Assembly (NCBI RefSeq): GCF_007641255.1
Contig: NZ_CP036259.1
Coordinates: forward strand, 744,001-808,000
From: Sporomusa termitida
GTDB taxonomy: Bacteria; Bacillota; Negativicutes; Sporomusales; Sporomusaceae
Reading direction: 5' to 3'
Length of the DNA stretch: 64,000 nucleotides
The position numbers and the translations under genes are program-made. The notes under the pieces were generated by a model. That model was given only the letters and a program-made list of their open reading frames with translations. It ran no database searches and was not told the origin of the DNA. Of this stretch, positions 24,785 through 32,689 are shown one piece after another; position 1 is the first letter of the stretch, and every line of letters begins with the position of its first letter.

Positions 24785-26299
24785 ATGAGTGATAAGGAAC
24801 AGAAGATTTTAACGACAAATTTGGGTAATCCAGTTTTCCATGATCAAGACTCGATTACCACAGAAAACCCCCGATATACTTTATTGAGTGATACTCATCT
24901 CATTGAAAAGCTGGCTCATTTTGACCGGGAAAGAATCCCCGAGCGTGTTGTGCATGCCAAAGGAACCGCAGCCCACGGTTACTTTGAGGTTACCCACGAT
25001 ATTACTAAATATACCCGGGCGGCTTTTCTCTCTGAGATTGGCAAGAAAACAGATCTTTTTCTCCGGTTTTCCACAGTAGGCGGAGAAAAGGGTTCGGCCG
25101 ATTCGGCAAGAGATCCCAGAGGTTTTTCTATTAAGTTTTATACCGAAGAGGGCAACTATGACATGGTTGGCAATAATACCCCCATTTTCTTTATTCGTGA
25201 TGCCATCAAGTTCCCCGATTTTATACATACACAAAAAAGACACCCGGCTAAGCATACCAAAGACCCTGATATGATGTGGGATTTTCTGTCCCTTACCCCT
25301 GAATCTATTCACCAGGTCACAATTCTTTTCTCTGACCGGGGGACCCCTAAAACCTTCCGACATATGGATGGGCACAGCAGCCACACCTTTATGTTCTATA
25401 ACCATGAGGGCCAACACTACTGGTTTAAATGGCATTTTAAAGCTGACTTAGGCTTTAAGACCCTTACTGAGGCAGAAGCCACTGAATTGGCCGGCAAAGA
25501 CCCGGACAGTGCCACCCGGGATCTGTTTGACAGCATCGAAAAGGGTGATTATCCGTCCTGGACCGCCTATGTGCAGATCATGCCGCCGGAAGACGCCGCC
25601 ACTTACAAATTTGATCCTTTTGATATTACCAAGGTTTGGTATCATGCGGATTATCCGTTAATTCCGGTTGGCAAGATGGTTTTGAACCGGAATCCGGACA
25701 ATTTCTTTGCCGAAGTGGAGCAGTCTGCTTTTTCACCGGGGAACTTTGTTCCGGGAATCGCGGCCTCACCGGACCGGATGCTGCAGGGACGTTTGTTTAG
25801 CTACCCTGACGCTCATCGTCACCGCCTGGGGCCAAACTTTCACCAGATACCGATTAATAAACCTAAGGCCGCCAGTGCCAGCACCTATCAGCGTGATGGT
25901 TTCATGACCGTTGATGACAACGGCGGTGCGGGGCCTAATTATTATCCTAACACCTTTGGCGGACCGGCTCCTGCTCCGGAGTATGCGCCACCGGTGCTGC
26001 CTGTTACCGGCACGGTTGCGCGGCATGAATATCCATTGGCTGATGTGGATTTTGTTCAGGCCGGAGAACTCTACCGCCGGGTAATGAGTGATACCGACCG
26101 GGACCATCTGATTTCGAATATCTGTGGCAACCTGGGGCAAGCCCAAAAAAGAATTCAGCTCCGGCAGGCGGCTTTATTCTATAAAGCAGATGCCGATTAT
26201 GGAAAACGTGTTGCTGAAGCTCTGGGGCTGGAGGTGGCGGCCGTACAAAAACTGGCGGCAATGTCCCAGGCGGAGCGGGTGCAAGCCACATTGGCCTAG
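24785..26299 (+). CDS. katA: Small-subunit haem catalase
   Basis: The 504-aa enzyme dismutates hydrogen peroxide. The distal His is in [16 protein letters not shown], the distal Asn in [10 protein letters not shown], and the haem-ligand Tyr in [14 protein letters not shown]; the length fits clade 3 catalases. GTG 24779 is in frame, but GGAGG is better spaced to the ATG at 24785. In an anaerobe it would protect against transient air exposure. It has its own promoter and terminator, and the long AT-rich leader carries two inverted repeats, so it is probably peroxide- or stress-controlled. Confidence 0.96.
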   Translation: MSDKEQKILTTNLGNPVFHDQDSITTENPRYTLLSDTHLIEKLAHFDRERIPERVVHAKGTAAHGYFEVTHDITKYTRAAFLSEIGKKTDLFLRFSTVGGEKGSADSARDPRGFSIKFYTEEGNYDMVGNNTPIFFIRDAIKFPDFIHTQKRHPAKHTKDPDMMWDFLSLTPESIHQVTILFSDRGTPKTFRHMDGHSSHTFMFYNHEGQHYWFKWHFKADLGFKTLTEAEATELAGKDPDSATRDLFDSIEKGDYPSWTAYVQIMPPEDAATYKFDPFDITKVWYHADYPLIPVGKMVLNRNPDNFFAEVEQSAFSPGNFVPGIAASPDRMLQGRLFSYPDAHRHRLGPNFHQIPINKPKAASASTYQRDGFMTVDDNGGAGPNYYPNTFGGPAPAPEYAPPVLPVTGTVARHEYPLADVDFVQAGELYRRVMSDTDRDHLISNICGNLGQAQKRIQLRQAALFYKADADYGKRVAEALGLEVAAVQKLAAMSQAERVQATLA

Positions 26300-26328
26300 T
26301 GAAAGCAGAGCATGGAGAAAGGGGCTGA

Positions 26329-26436
26329 ATGGCAATGGGGAAGAATTTAGGGATCTACCAATGTCCGGCCGGCGACTATATGCCGGCAGCCTATTGCAAG
26401 CTCCATGGCTTATGGAAATCAAGCATCAAAAACTAA
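26329..26436 (+). CDS. Possible small Cys-containing protein (35 aa) downstream of katA
   Basis: The frame begins at ATG 26329 (or at ATG 26335, which suits the AAAGGGG better). It reads MAMGKNLGIYQCPAGDYMP and then AAYCKLHG, giving a Cys-x10-Cys-x2-His arrangement, and ends in Lys-rich sequence. It could be a tiny metal-binding protein co-transcribed with katA, since the terminator at 26475 comes after it. I do not recognise the family. Confidence 0.4.
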   Translation: MAMGKNLGIYQCPAGDYMPAAYCKLHGLWKSSIKN

Positions 26437-26474
26437 ACGGGCTGAGTTTTTTCCCGCTACAGAAAGCAGATTCG

Positions 26475-26507
26475 AAAAAAGGATGCCTTCAAGGCATCCT
26501 TTTTTCC
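26475..26507 (+). terminator. Terminator of the katA unit
   Basis: AAAAAAGGATGCCTT and AAGGCATCCTTTTTT pair almost without a loop (about 15 bp) and give a T7 tail. Confidence 0.88.
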
Positions 26508-26515
26508 AGTCGAAA

Positions 26516-27385
26516 TGTCACGGGGACGGTTCTCTTGACACACCCAATATTATATGTAAAGATAAATTGTGGGTGATAATTAATGCCGAGACATGCCAGG
26601 CGAAAAAGTCAATCGGGAATTTATCACATAATGCTGCGTGGAAATGAACAAAAGGCAATTTTTGGTGCAAATGAGGATAAGGATAAGTTTGTCAAAATCC
26701 TTTGGCAAAAAAAGCAAGACTCTAAAGAAAAGCTGTATGCATTTTGTATTATGGATAACCATGCCCATTTAGTGTTGCGAGAAGATCTGGAAAGTGGTGA
26801 TCCCGTTCACACGCTCATGAAACGCATTGGCGTAGCTTATGCCAACTATTATAATCAAAAATTAAAAAGGGTCGGTCATGTTTTTCAGGACCGCTTTCGC
26901 AGTGAGCCGGTAGAAGATGAAGCCTATCTGCTTTCCTTGCTCAGGTATGTCCATCATAATCCGCAGAAAGCTGGCGACAAACGTGGTTTAAGTTATCCCT
27001 GGAGCAGTTATGGCCTGTATATGGGTGGTCCGGTTGACCGCAGCCTGTGTGAGGTGGAAGAAATTCTTGAGCTGTTCCATATTAATAAAGCGATTGCCCA
27101 AGAATGCTTTGCCCGGTTTCATCGGGCCGTGGAACCCAAAACCTTCTTGGATGTACCGGAAAGGTCTGATAAAGAACCTGCTGTTATATTACAGGAATTA
27201 TTGGTTAAACATAGAATAAACCCTGAGGATATAAATAAAAGGGAGTGTTTGTCTGCTCTGAGGCATGTCATCCGGGAACTTGTACAGGCAACAGGCATTT
27301 CGCTGCGGCAAGCAGCTGAAATAGTGGGAATTAACAGGGAAAAACTGAGGAAGCTGGTTATGTCAAAAGAACCGTCCCCATGACA
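26516..27385 (+). mobile_element. RAYT-like single-gene element with 25-bp inverted ends
   Basis: The left end (26516-26540, TGTCACGGGGACGG...) and right end (27361-27385) are inverted copies of a 25-bp sequence matching at 23 positions; the shared core is GGGGACGGTTCT. Between them lies one Y1-type transposase gene, whose final codons are part of the right end. Single-gene Y1 transposases bounded by short palindromic repeats are known as REP-associated tyrosine transposases. CCATGACAG is repeated directly beyond the right end. The element separates katA from the carbonic anhydrase gene. Confidence 0.75.
26583..27383 (+). CDS. Y1 (HUH) transposase, REP-associated type
   Basis: The 266-aa protein carries the IS200-like catalytic domain in residues ~1-130: GIYHIMLRGNEQ, the HUH metal motif in MDNHAHLVL, and the candidate nucleophile Tyr in VAYANYYNQK, followed by VGHVFQDRFRSEPV. 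The C-terminal ~60 residues look like a DnaA/HTH-type DNA-binding helix (GISLRQAAEIVGINREKLRKL). Such enzymes cut single-stranded DNA at palindromic ends. The last residues (SKEPSP) are encoded by the right inverted repeat. All catalytic residues are present, so it may be active. The ATG lacks a strong ribosome-binding site. Confidence 0.9.
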   Translation: MPRHARRKSQSGIYHIMLRGNEQKAIFGANEDKDKFVKILWQKKQDSKEKLYAFCIMDNHAHLVLREDLESGDPVHTLMKRIGVAYANYYNQKLKRVGHVFQDRFRSEPVEDEAYLLSLLRYVHHNPQKAGDKRGLSYPWSSYGLYMGGPVDRSLCEVEEILELFHINKAIAQECFARFHRAVEPKTFLDVPERSDKEPAVILQELLVKHRINPEDINKRECLSALRHVIRELVQATGISLRQAAEIVGINREKLRKLVMSKEPSP

Positions 27386-27410
27386 GCCCATGACAGAAGG
27401 AGATGCAGCA

Positions 27411-27959
27411 ATGATTAAAGAATTTGAAGGAATCACACCAACTCTTGATGAAAAAATTTTTATTGCCGATGGTGCCAAGGTGATTGGAGCAGTGACAATG
27501 CAGGCATTCAGCAGCCTGTGGTTTAATGTTGTCGTCAGAGGTGATGTAAACCGGATTGAAATCGGCAAATATTCCAATGTACAGGACAGTAGTGTTGTGC
27601 ATGTTGCTGATGAGCATCCGGCCCTGATTGGCGATTATGTTACGGTTGGTCACAATGCCATTATTCATGGCTGCACAATTGAAGAGCATTGTTTAATCGG
27701 CATGGGGGCAGTCGTGCTTAATGGTGCCGTCGTCGGCAAGGGCAGCATTATCGCAGCCGGCGCCGTGGTTAGAGAGAACCAGGTAATTCCCCCGCACTCT
27801 CTGGTAGTCGGGGTACCGGCAAAAATTATTAAATCAGTGCCGGGAGAGTGGGACAGTATTCATGCACAGGCAATAAAATACAAAACGTTGTGGTCTGAGC
27901 GCTACAAGGTGATGCCGGCGGCCGGCGGTGAGCGCTATCAGGGGGAAAAAATAGTATAG
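27411..27959 (+). CDS. Gamma-class carbonic anhydrase family protein
   Basis: The 182-aa left-handed beta-helix protein has hexapeptide repeats (VIGAVTMQAF, VVVRGDVNRIEIG, NVQDSSVVHV) and the zinc histidines spaced as in YrdA/PaaY proteins (SVVHVADEHP, VTVGHNAIIHGC). Some family members hydrate CO2, others act on CoA esters or have no known activity. ATG 27411 is chosen because AAGGAG precedes it; the open frame starts earlier. A nitroreductase gene follows after 13 nt, so they form an operon. CO2/bicarbonate balance would suit an acetogen, but that is inference. Confidence 0.9.
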   Translation: MIKEFEGITPTLDEKIFIADGAKVIGAVTMQAFSSLWFNVVVRGDVNRIEIGKYSNVQDSSVVHVADEHPALIGDYVTVGHNAIIHGCTIEEHCLIGMGAVVLNGAVVGKGSIIAAGAVVRENQVIPPHSLVVGVPAKIIKSVPGEWDSIHAQAIKYKTLWSERYKVMPAAGGERYQGEKIV

Positions 27960-27972
27960 GGAGGCAAGAGCC

Positions 27973-28608
27973 ATGAAGTTTGACTTTATTTATCAACGCC
28001 ACAGTGTCCGGCAGTTTACCGGTGAACAAATACCTGAGGAGACGATTAAAGAGCTGATTAAAGCCGCTGTCCAGGCTCCTTCCGGCAAAAATCAGCAAAA
28101 CTGGCATTTTGTTGTTGTAACCGATAAAAGTAAAATTGCCGAGATTGCCCGGCTGGTTGAAGCCAAAAATGCCGAGCTGAGCACCTATTTAAAAGATGAG
28201 GCCAAAATTAAGGCTTTTCGGGGCACTGTCGGCTATCATACCGTTTTCAAGGGAGCACCGGTGTTGATTCTGGTTTATGCCGGTCCTTATGAAACCATTG
28301 CTGATATGCTGCTGGCTGACGGTATGATGCCTGCAAGTGAGACTGAACAATACGCCCGGGCCAATCCGGGTATCCAGAACATTGCCGCCGCCATGGAGAA
28401 CCTGCTGCTGGCTGCTGCCAGCAGTGGTTATGGTACTTGCTGGATGACCGGGCCAACCTATGCGGCTGAGGAAATAACCAGGTATGTCGGCTTTGCCAAA
28501 GACGGGTACCATCTGGCCGCAATGACCCCGCTGGGGGTGCCGGCCAATGACAAGATCACAGCAACGCCGCGCAAGCCGGTAGAAGATGTGATGACTATTT
28601 TACGGTAG
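27973..28608 (+). CDS. Nitroreductase family flavoprotein
   Basis: The 211-aa FMN enzyme begins FDFIYQRHSVRQFTGEQIPE and continues KAAVQAPSGKNQQNWHFVVV, the FMN-phosphate region of the family, with AASSGYGTCWMTGP near the C-terminal flavin contact. Family members reduce nitroaromatics, quinones or flavins with NAD(P)H. GGGAGGC lies before the ATG. It is co-transcribed with the carbonic anhydrase-like gene and ends at a strong terminator. The substrate is unknown. Confidence 0.9.
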   Translation: MKFDFIYQRHSVRQFTGEQIPEETIKELIKAAVQAPSGKNQQNWHFVVVTDKSKIAEIARLVEAKNAELSTYLKDEAKIKAFRGTVGYHTVFKGAPVLILVYAGPYETIADMLLADGMMPASETEQYARANPGIQNIAAAMENLLLAAASSGYGTCWMTGPTYAAEEITRYVGFAKDGYHLAAMTPLGVPANDKITATPRKPVEDVMTILR

Positions 28609-28641
28609 CGGCCGGGGTTAAACACCGCCATAATCATATTT

Positions 28642-28684
28642 AACAGGCAGGATGCTGATTAATGAGCATCCTGCCTGTTTTTTT
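28642..28684. terminator. Bidirectional terminator between nitroreductase and DUF1638 genes
   Basis: AACAGGCAGGATGCT and AGCATCCTGCCTGTT form a 15-bp perfect stem with T7 on the plus side; it reaches the last bases of the converging DUF1638 gene. Confidence 0.88.
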
Positions 28685-29348
28685 ATAATGCCGGATAGAA
28701 ATCCTGCAACCGGGTTTCCTGGCCGGGGTTAAGCACAATGAACTCTTCATCCCATGGGCCTGTCAGCAGTTTTTGTAATAACCGCAGGGAACCGGGAACA
28801 ACCCCGTACTGCATATTCAGCCTGGCGGCGAATTTTTGGACGCTATTTACCATCTCGCCGATATCATAGGAACCGGTATCGATAATGAGAAACCGGGTGT
28901 AATGGTGCAGCAGCTTTTTTACCAGCCGCAGGGCCTTTTGCTCCCCATAATGCTCAACCCAGGCTGTATAGGACCACATAATATTCCCGCCAGGATCAAG
29001 CCAGCCTTTGGTCAGGAAATAGGTGCTGATTTCATTGGGGATGCTTTTGCGGGCTTTGGTTGATCCCAGCAGCAAGGTGATGCAGTCATCAATGCGGGGA
29101 ATGACAAGGGTGGCCTGGGCGGCTCTGAGGCCGGTCAGGCCATTGCCGCAGCAGCCAAAGGCCAGGAGAATTACGTCGTCCGTGCTGCTCAGCCCGTTAA
29201 TCTGTTCCTGGAGTTGCCGGCGCAGCTCGTCCGGGGTGTTATGCAAGCCGGAAGCAAAGTAAAATACAGGATAGCTGGTACCTGCCTGTTGCCTGGCCAG
29301 CTCAACCTCAGCCTGCATCGTCTGGCAGGCCAGTAAAATTGTGGGCAT
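28683..29348 (-). CDS. DUF1638 protein, probable member of the sigma-54 methyltransferase regulon
   Basis: The 221-aa protein matches DUF1638, a family of unknown function found with corrinoid methyltransferase genes in anaerobes. Cysteines lie in LLACQTM (near the N-terminus), FGCCGNGLTG (middle) and PRIDDCITLLLGS. The same three positions recur in the second, frameshifted copy at 59818-60418, so they are probably metal or corrinoid ligands (inference). ATG 29348 is selected over GTG 29357 because AAGGGGG is then correctly spaced. It lies 59 nt downstream of the MFS gene on the same strand and is probably transcribed from the sigma-54 promoter at 30793-30808. Confidence 0.85.
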   Translation of the reverse strand: MPTILLACQTMQAEVELARQQAGTSYPVFYFASGLHNTPDELRRQLQEQINGLSSTDDVILLAFGCCGNGLTGLRAAQATLVIPRIDDCITLLLGSTKARKSIPNEISTYFLTKGWLDPGGNIMWSYTAWVEHYGEQKALRLVKKLLHHYTRFLIIDTGSYDIGEMVNSVQKFAARLNMQYGVVPGSLRLLQKLLTGPWDEEFIVLNPGQETRLQDFYPAL

Positions 29349-29377
29349 TAGAGCCACCCCCTTCCATTTGTCTCGCC

Positions 29378-29409
29378 CTAAAACTAAAATCTAACATAAC
29401 CAAGACACT
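29378..29409. repeat. Solo end of the 161-nt palindromic element
   Basis: CTAAAACTAAAATCTAAC followed by CCAAGACACT matches the right end of the elements at 16021-16342 (CTAAAACTAACATCTAAC ... CCAAGGCACT) with a few changes. No left end is visible nearby, so it is a degenerate one-ended remnant. The MFS stop codon (TAG on the minus strand, 29410-29408) uses bases of this end. Confidence 0.6.
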
Positions 29410-30751
29410 ACTGTTTGTCCAAGACCAGGGCGCTCGCTTCTTTTAGGGTTAAGCCCCTTGTTTCCGGCGCCCAGGCCACACAGACCACTAACCCCAGAAA
29501 AGTCAGCAGGGTGCTGAGCAGCATGGTAGTGCTTATGCCCAGGGTTTGTAAAGAATAGGGCAGGGCAAAAGTGCCAATGGCGGCGCCGATCCGGCTGATG
29601 GCAGTCACTACGCCGACGGCCGAGGCGCGGATGCTGGTGGGAAACAGCTCGTTGGGATAGATCCAGTCAAGGGCACTGGGCGGGCCGGAGAAAAAGGCAT
29701 AGACAGCAAAGCCGCAGAAGATCAGCCAGGCCGGGGCTCCGGGCGCTATCCCTAAGACGAACATGGCCAGGGTCATAAAGCTAAAGCTCCAGATGATGAG
29801 GGGACGCCGGCCAAAGCAGTTAACAAGATAGATTGACGCTAGCGTCCCGGTGAGAAAAAATATGTTGATGACGGCATAGCCGATGATCCAGTCATTGCCG
29901 CTGCCCAGACGGAAGGCCGCTAAAATTTGCGGGGCAAAGGTATAAATGGCAAAACACGGCGCTACCTGGAAGGTCCAGAATAAGCCCACAAACAGGGTTT
30001 TTTTGAGATAATCCGGTTCCAGCAGTTTGCGGAGCCGGGTTTTCTCCGTTGCCCCCTCATCCAGGTCCTGCAGGCTGGCATGAGGTCCGTATACCTGTTT
30101 AATCACTGCAAGCGCCTCACCGGTTTGTCCCTTGCTGGCAAGCCAGCGGGGCGACTCGGGGGTGCCCCAGCGCCCGCTCACTAGTATAAGGGCAGGGATG
30201 GCAGCGCTCCCCAGCATCCACCGCCAGGCATCAGGGCCTGTCTGTAACAGCAGGTAGCCGGCGATACCGGCGGCAACGGCACCCGCATACCAGGCGCTGG
30301 CCAGCAGTCCCATCATGGCGCCGCGATACCGGCGGGGTGAGAACTCGGCCAGCAAAGCGGTGGCAATCGGATAATCTGCACCAACCGCCAGCCCAATGAG
30401 AAATCTTAGGAAGACTAGTTCTCCGGCTGTAGTAATAAACATTTGCAAAATTGAAAAAATTATAATCCCAATAAGATCAATTTTGTACATAAACTGGCGG
30501 CCGGTCAGGTCGGTCACATAGCCAAAGACTGCGCCCCCCACCAATAAACCGATCAGGGCGGCGGCGCCGATCATCCCTGTCCAGAAGGAGTCCAGCTGAA
30601 GTTCCGGCTGCAGCTGGAGCAGGGCCATACCGATGATTGTCAGGATATAGCCGTCTAAAAAGGGACCGCCGCTGGTATAAACAGCCAGCTTTTTTAAGAA
30701 AGGCGTCAAGGGTGAATCTTCGACGCCGGGCAAGTGAGTAGTTTTTGTCAT
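29408..30751 (-). CDS. MFS transporter (sugar-porter-like family)
   Basis: The 447-aa, 12-helix permease shows signatures of the sugar/organic-acid porter branch: GGPFLDGYILTIIGMAL in helix 1, GYVTDLTGRQFMYKID in loop 2-3, RFLIGLAVGADYPIATAL, PESPRWLASKG after helix 6 and PNELFPTSIRASAVG near helix 10. AAGGAGG precedes the ATG. A near-perfect sigma-54 promoter lies 42 nt upstream, which ties it to the adjacent PAS-AAA-Fis activator and to the methylamine-type operon on the other side. It may carry a methylated substrate or a demethylation product. Its stop codon comes from a repeat remnant. Confidence 0.9.
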   Translation of the reverse strand: MTKTTHLPGVEDSPLTPFLKKLAVYTSGGPFLDGYILTIIGMALLQLQPELQLDSFWTGMIGAAALIGLLVGGAVFGYVTDLTGRQFMYKIDLIGIIIFSILQMFITTAGELVFLRFLIGLAVGADYPIATALLAEFSPRRYRGAMMGLLASAWYAGAVAAGIAGYLLLQTGPDAWRWMLGSAAIPALILVSGRWGTPESPRWLASKGQTGEALAVIKQVYGPHASLQDLDEGATEKTRLRKLLEPDYLKKTLFVGLFWTFQVAPCFAIYTFAPQILAAFRLGSGNDWIIGYAVINIFFLTGTLASIYLVNCFGRRPLIIWSFSFMTLAMFVLGIAPGAPAWLIFCGFAVYAFFSGPPSALDWIYPNELFPTSIRASAVGVVTAISRIGAAIGTFALPYSLQTLGISTTMLLSTLLTFLGLVVCVAWAPETRGLTLKEASALVLDKQ

Positions 30752-30792
30752 TTTTCAGCCTCCTTGGGTAGATCATGTTATTAAAAAAATAA

Positions 30793-30808
30793 AGCAAATA
30801 TTATGCCA
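30793..30808 (-). promoter_or_regulatory. Sigma-54 (-24/-12) promoter of the MFS/DUF1638 unit
   Basis: On the minus strand TGGCAT-AATAT-TTGCT fits the consensus TGGCAY-N5-TTGCW exactly, with GG and GC ten bases apart. TGAAAAATAA at 30833-30842, 25 nt upstream, is also found within the palindrome upstream of the second sigma-54 promoter (32455-32464). Confidence 0.8.
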
Positions 30809-30851
30809 ATTGCTGTGATAGAGGAGCGATGCTGAAAAATAAATACCGGTT

Positions 30852-30876
30852 AGCCCTGCGCAATGGGCTGTTTTTT
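30852..30876 (+). terminator. Hairpin downstream of the sigma-54 activator gene
   Basis: AGCCC and GGGCT around an 8-nt loop are followed by GTTTTTT on the plus strand. On the minus strand it follows the activator gene but lacks a clean T tract. Confidence 0.4.
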
Positions 30877-30892
30877 ATCTGAAAAGACTTAT

Positions 30893-32347
30893 TCATTTTG
30901 TTTTGTAGGCCGAGGATTTAATGCCCAGCTTACGCAGGCGGTAATGCAGGTCCTGGCGGGAAATGCCCAGTTGCCTGGCACTGTCGCTTACGTTGCCGTT
31001 AGTCAGTCGCAGGGTGTTGTGTATTAACTCGGCCTCACACTGCCGGAGGTATTCCACCAGCGGTTTGCCGGTTGTTTCAGCTGCCGGCAGGGTAGCGGGC
31101 TTTTTTTCCGCTAAATTATTAAGCATGCGTTTTATTAAAAAGGCGGGCAAATCTTCCAGGACCACCTCGGTTGCCGTGCTTTCAACAATACTCATGGCGC
31201 TCTCAATGACATGCTCCAGCTCCCGCACATTGCCCGGCCATTTATATAGGGATAAAAGCTCCAGCAAGTCGGGTGAGATCTGATGAATCGCCAAATGTAG
31301 CTGCTCGTTAAAGCGGGCTATAAACTCCTGGGCGAGTACGGGAATATCCTCCGGGCGCTGTCTGAGGGGCGGGATATGTAAAACAACAGGTGTTAAACGG
31401 TAGAGGAGATCATCCCGGAAAGAGCCGCTGCCGGCAGCTTCATATAAATTCTGGTTGGTTGCGCTGAGGATGCGGCAGTTGATTTTACGCTCGGTTTTGT
31501 CGCCGAGCCGCCGCACCTTTTTATCCTGCAGTAAGCGCAGCAGCTTGGCCTGCAACGGAATACTCAGTGAGTTGATTTCATCCAGGAACAAGGTGCCATT
31601 TTCGGCCTGCTCGCATAGTCCCGGGGCATCAATAGCGCCGGAGAAGGCCCCTTTTACCGTACCCATCAGCAGACTCTCCATCAGGGTTTCCGGGATTGCG
31701 GCACAGTTGACGGCGATGAAGGGGCGTGAGCTATAGGAGCTGGCATTATGGATTCCCTGGGCAAAGAGTTCTTTGCCGGTGCCGGTTTCCCCATAAATCA
31801 TTACTGTCGAGGCGGTTGTGGCTATCCGGCGGGCTTGCTTAACCGCCTGCTTGATTAAGGGGCTGATGCCGACAATGTCATCAAGGGTGAAGCTGGTGCC
31901 GTTGGGCCGGTTTTTTGATTTGTTCTGATCGAAACAGTTGACAACCTTTGTTAAAAGCTCGTTGATAGAGGGGATATCCCGGTTAATGGAGTACACTGCC
32001 GTGAGTTCGCCATCCTCGAAAAATGGATAGGAATTGTAAACAATATCAACCCTTTTTCCGGTATATAAATGATAGGTCATGTACTGCTCCAGAAGCGGTT
32101 TTTTACTTTGCATCACGGCCATGCGCTGCAGGGTCCCCGATGGCAGCGAATAGACGTCAACATCCTTCCTGCCCAGCATATTCGACCTTTTGGTAGCCTC
32201 GATTTTCTCAAAGGCCTGGTTGTAAATCAGGATAGTTCCATCTTTATTGGCCGCATAGACACCTTCCGATATCGCGTCGATAATTTCGTGCAGCAGCCTG
32301 TTTTCCCGGCTTAATTCCTCCCGGCTTTTTTGTTTATGTTCAAGCAA
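30893..32347 (-). CDS. Sigma-54-dependent PAS-AAA-Fis transcriptional activator
   Basis: The 484-aa enhancer-binding protein has an N-terminal helix and PAS domain (residues ~15-125; ISEGVYAANKDGTILIYNQAF), an AAA+ domain (~150-395) with Walker A GETGTGKELF and the sigma-54 contact loop written GAFSGA instead of the usual GAFTGA, and a C-terminal Fis helix-turn-helix (NVSDSARQLGISRQDLHYRL). The first codon is TTG, placed six bases after AGGGGTGA. RocR/PrdR-like activators of this type govern catabolic operons in Firmicutes. It sits between two sigma-54 promoters that fire away from it, so it probably controls both. The PAS ligand is not known. Confidence 0.93.
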   Translation of the reverse strand: MLEHKQKSREELSRENRLLHEIIDAISEGVYAANKDGTILIYNQAFEKIEATKRSNMLGRKDVDVYSLPSGTLQRMAVMQSKKPLLEQYMTYHLYTGKRVDIVYNSYPFFEDGELTAVYSINRDIPSINELLTKVVNCFDQNKSKNRPNGTSFTLDDIVGISPLIKQAVKQARRIATTASTVMIYGETGTGKELFAQGIHNASSYSSRPFIAVNCAAIPETLMESLLMGTVKGAFSGAIDAPGLCEQAENGTLFLDEINSLSIPLQAKLLRLLQDKKVRRLGDKTERKINCRILSATNQNLYEAAGSGSFRDDLLYRLTPVVLHIPPLRQRPEDIPVLAQEFIARFNEQLHLAIHQISPDLLELLSLYKWPGNVRELEHVIESAMSIVESTATEVVLEDLPAFLIKRMLNNLAEKKPATLPAAETTGKPLVEYLRQCEAELIHNTLRLTNGNVSDSARQLGISRQDLHYRLRKLGIKSSAYKTK

Positions 32348-32377
32348 TGAAGATCACCCCTTCACGTAGCGTGTAGA

Positions 32378-32410
32378 GAAAAGAATTTTTTCAGTGACAA
32401 GATTCTTTTC
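32378..32410 (+). promoter_or_regulatory. Inverted repeat, candidate upstream activator site 1
   Basis: GAAAAGAAT (32378-32386) and ATTCTTTTC (32402-32410) are perfect 9-bp inverted arms 15 nt apart, about 175 bp before the -24 box of the BCCT promoter, a usual distance for enhancer sites. Confidence 0.5.
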
Positions 32411-32452
32411 ATTTGCGTAAATCCCTGGTAGACATACTGTTTATTCCGTATA

Positions 32453-32473
32453 GGTGAAAAATAATTCTTCACC
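32453..32473 (+). promoter_or_regulatory. Inverted repeat, candidate upstream activator site 2
   Basis: GGTGAA and TTCACC flank 9 nt (21 bp in all), 110 bp upstream of the -24 box. The left half contains TGAAAAATAA, shared with the region upstream of the opposite sigma-54 promoter. Confidence 0.5.
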
Positions 32474-32582
32474 GGATAGACAAAGTGCTGTTTTTAAAAA
32501 GATAACAGCCTTTGCCGGCAATAAGGGGATTTTTCATAAAAATCAAACTATTCGGGGTTTGTTCCGGCCTTGTTGTCAATTA

Positions 32583-32598
32583 TGGCATAACAATTGCG
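32583..32598 (+). promoter_or_regulatory. Sigma-54 (-24/-12) promoter of the BCCT/methyltransferase operon
   Basis: TGGCAT-AACAA-TTGC has GG (32584-32585) and GC (32596-32597) at the required ten-base spacing. It lies 92 nt before the BCCT start codon. Confidence 0.85.
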
Positions 32599-32689
32599 TT
32601 AGTTACTGGCGAAACCACACCTGGAGGAGGGGAAATAAGGCAGACCGTACAGGCGGAATCATTTAAATTGTAGTCAGGAGGGGCGTGCA

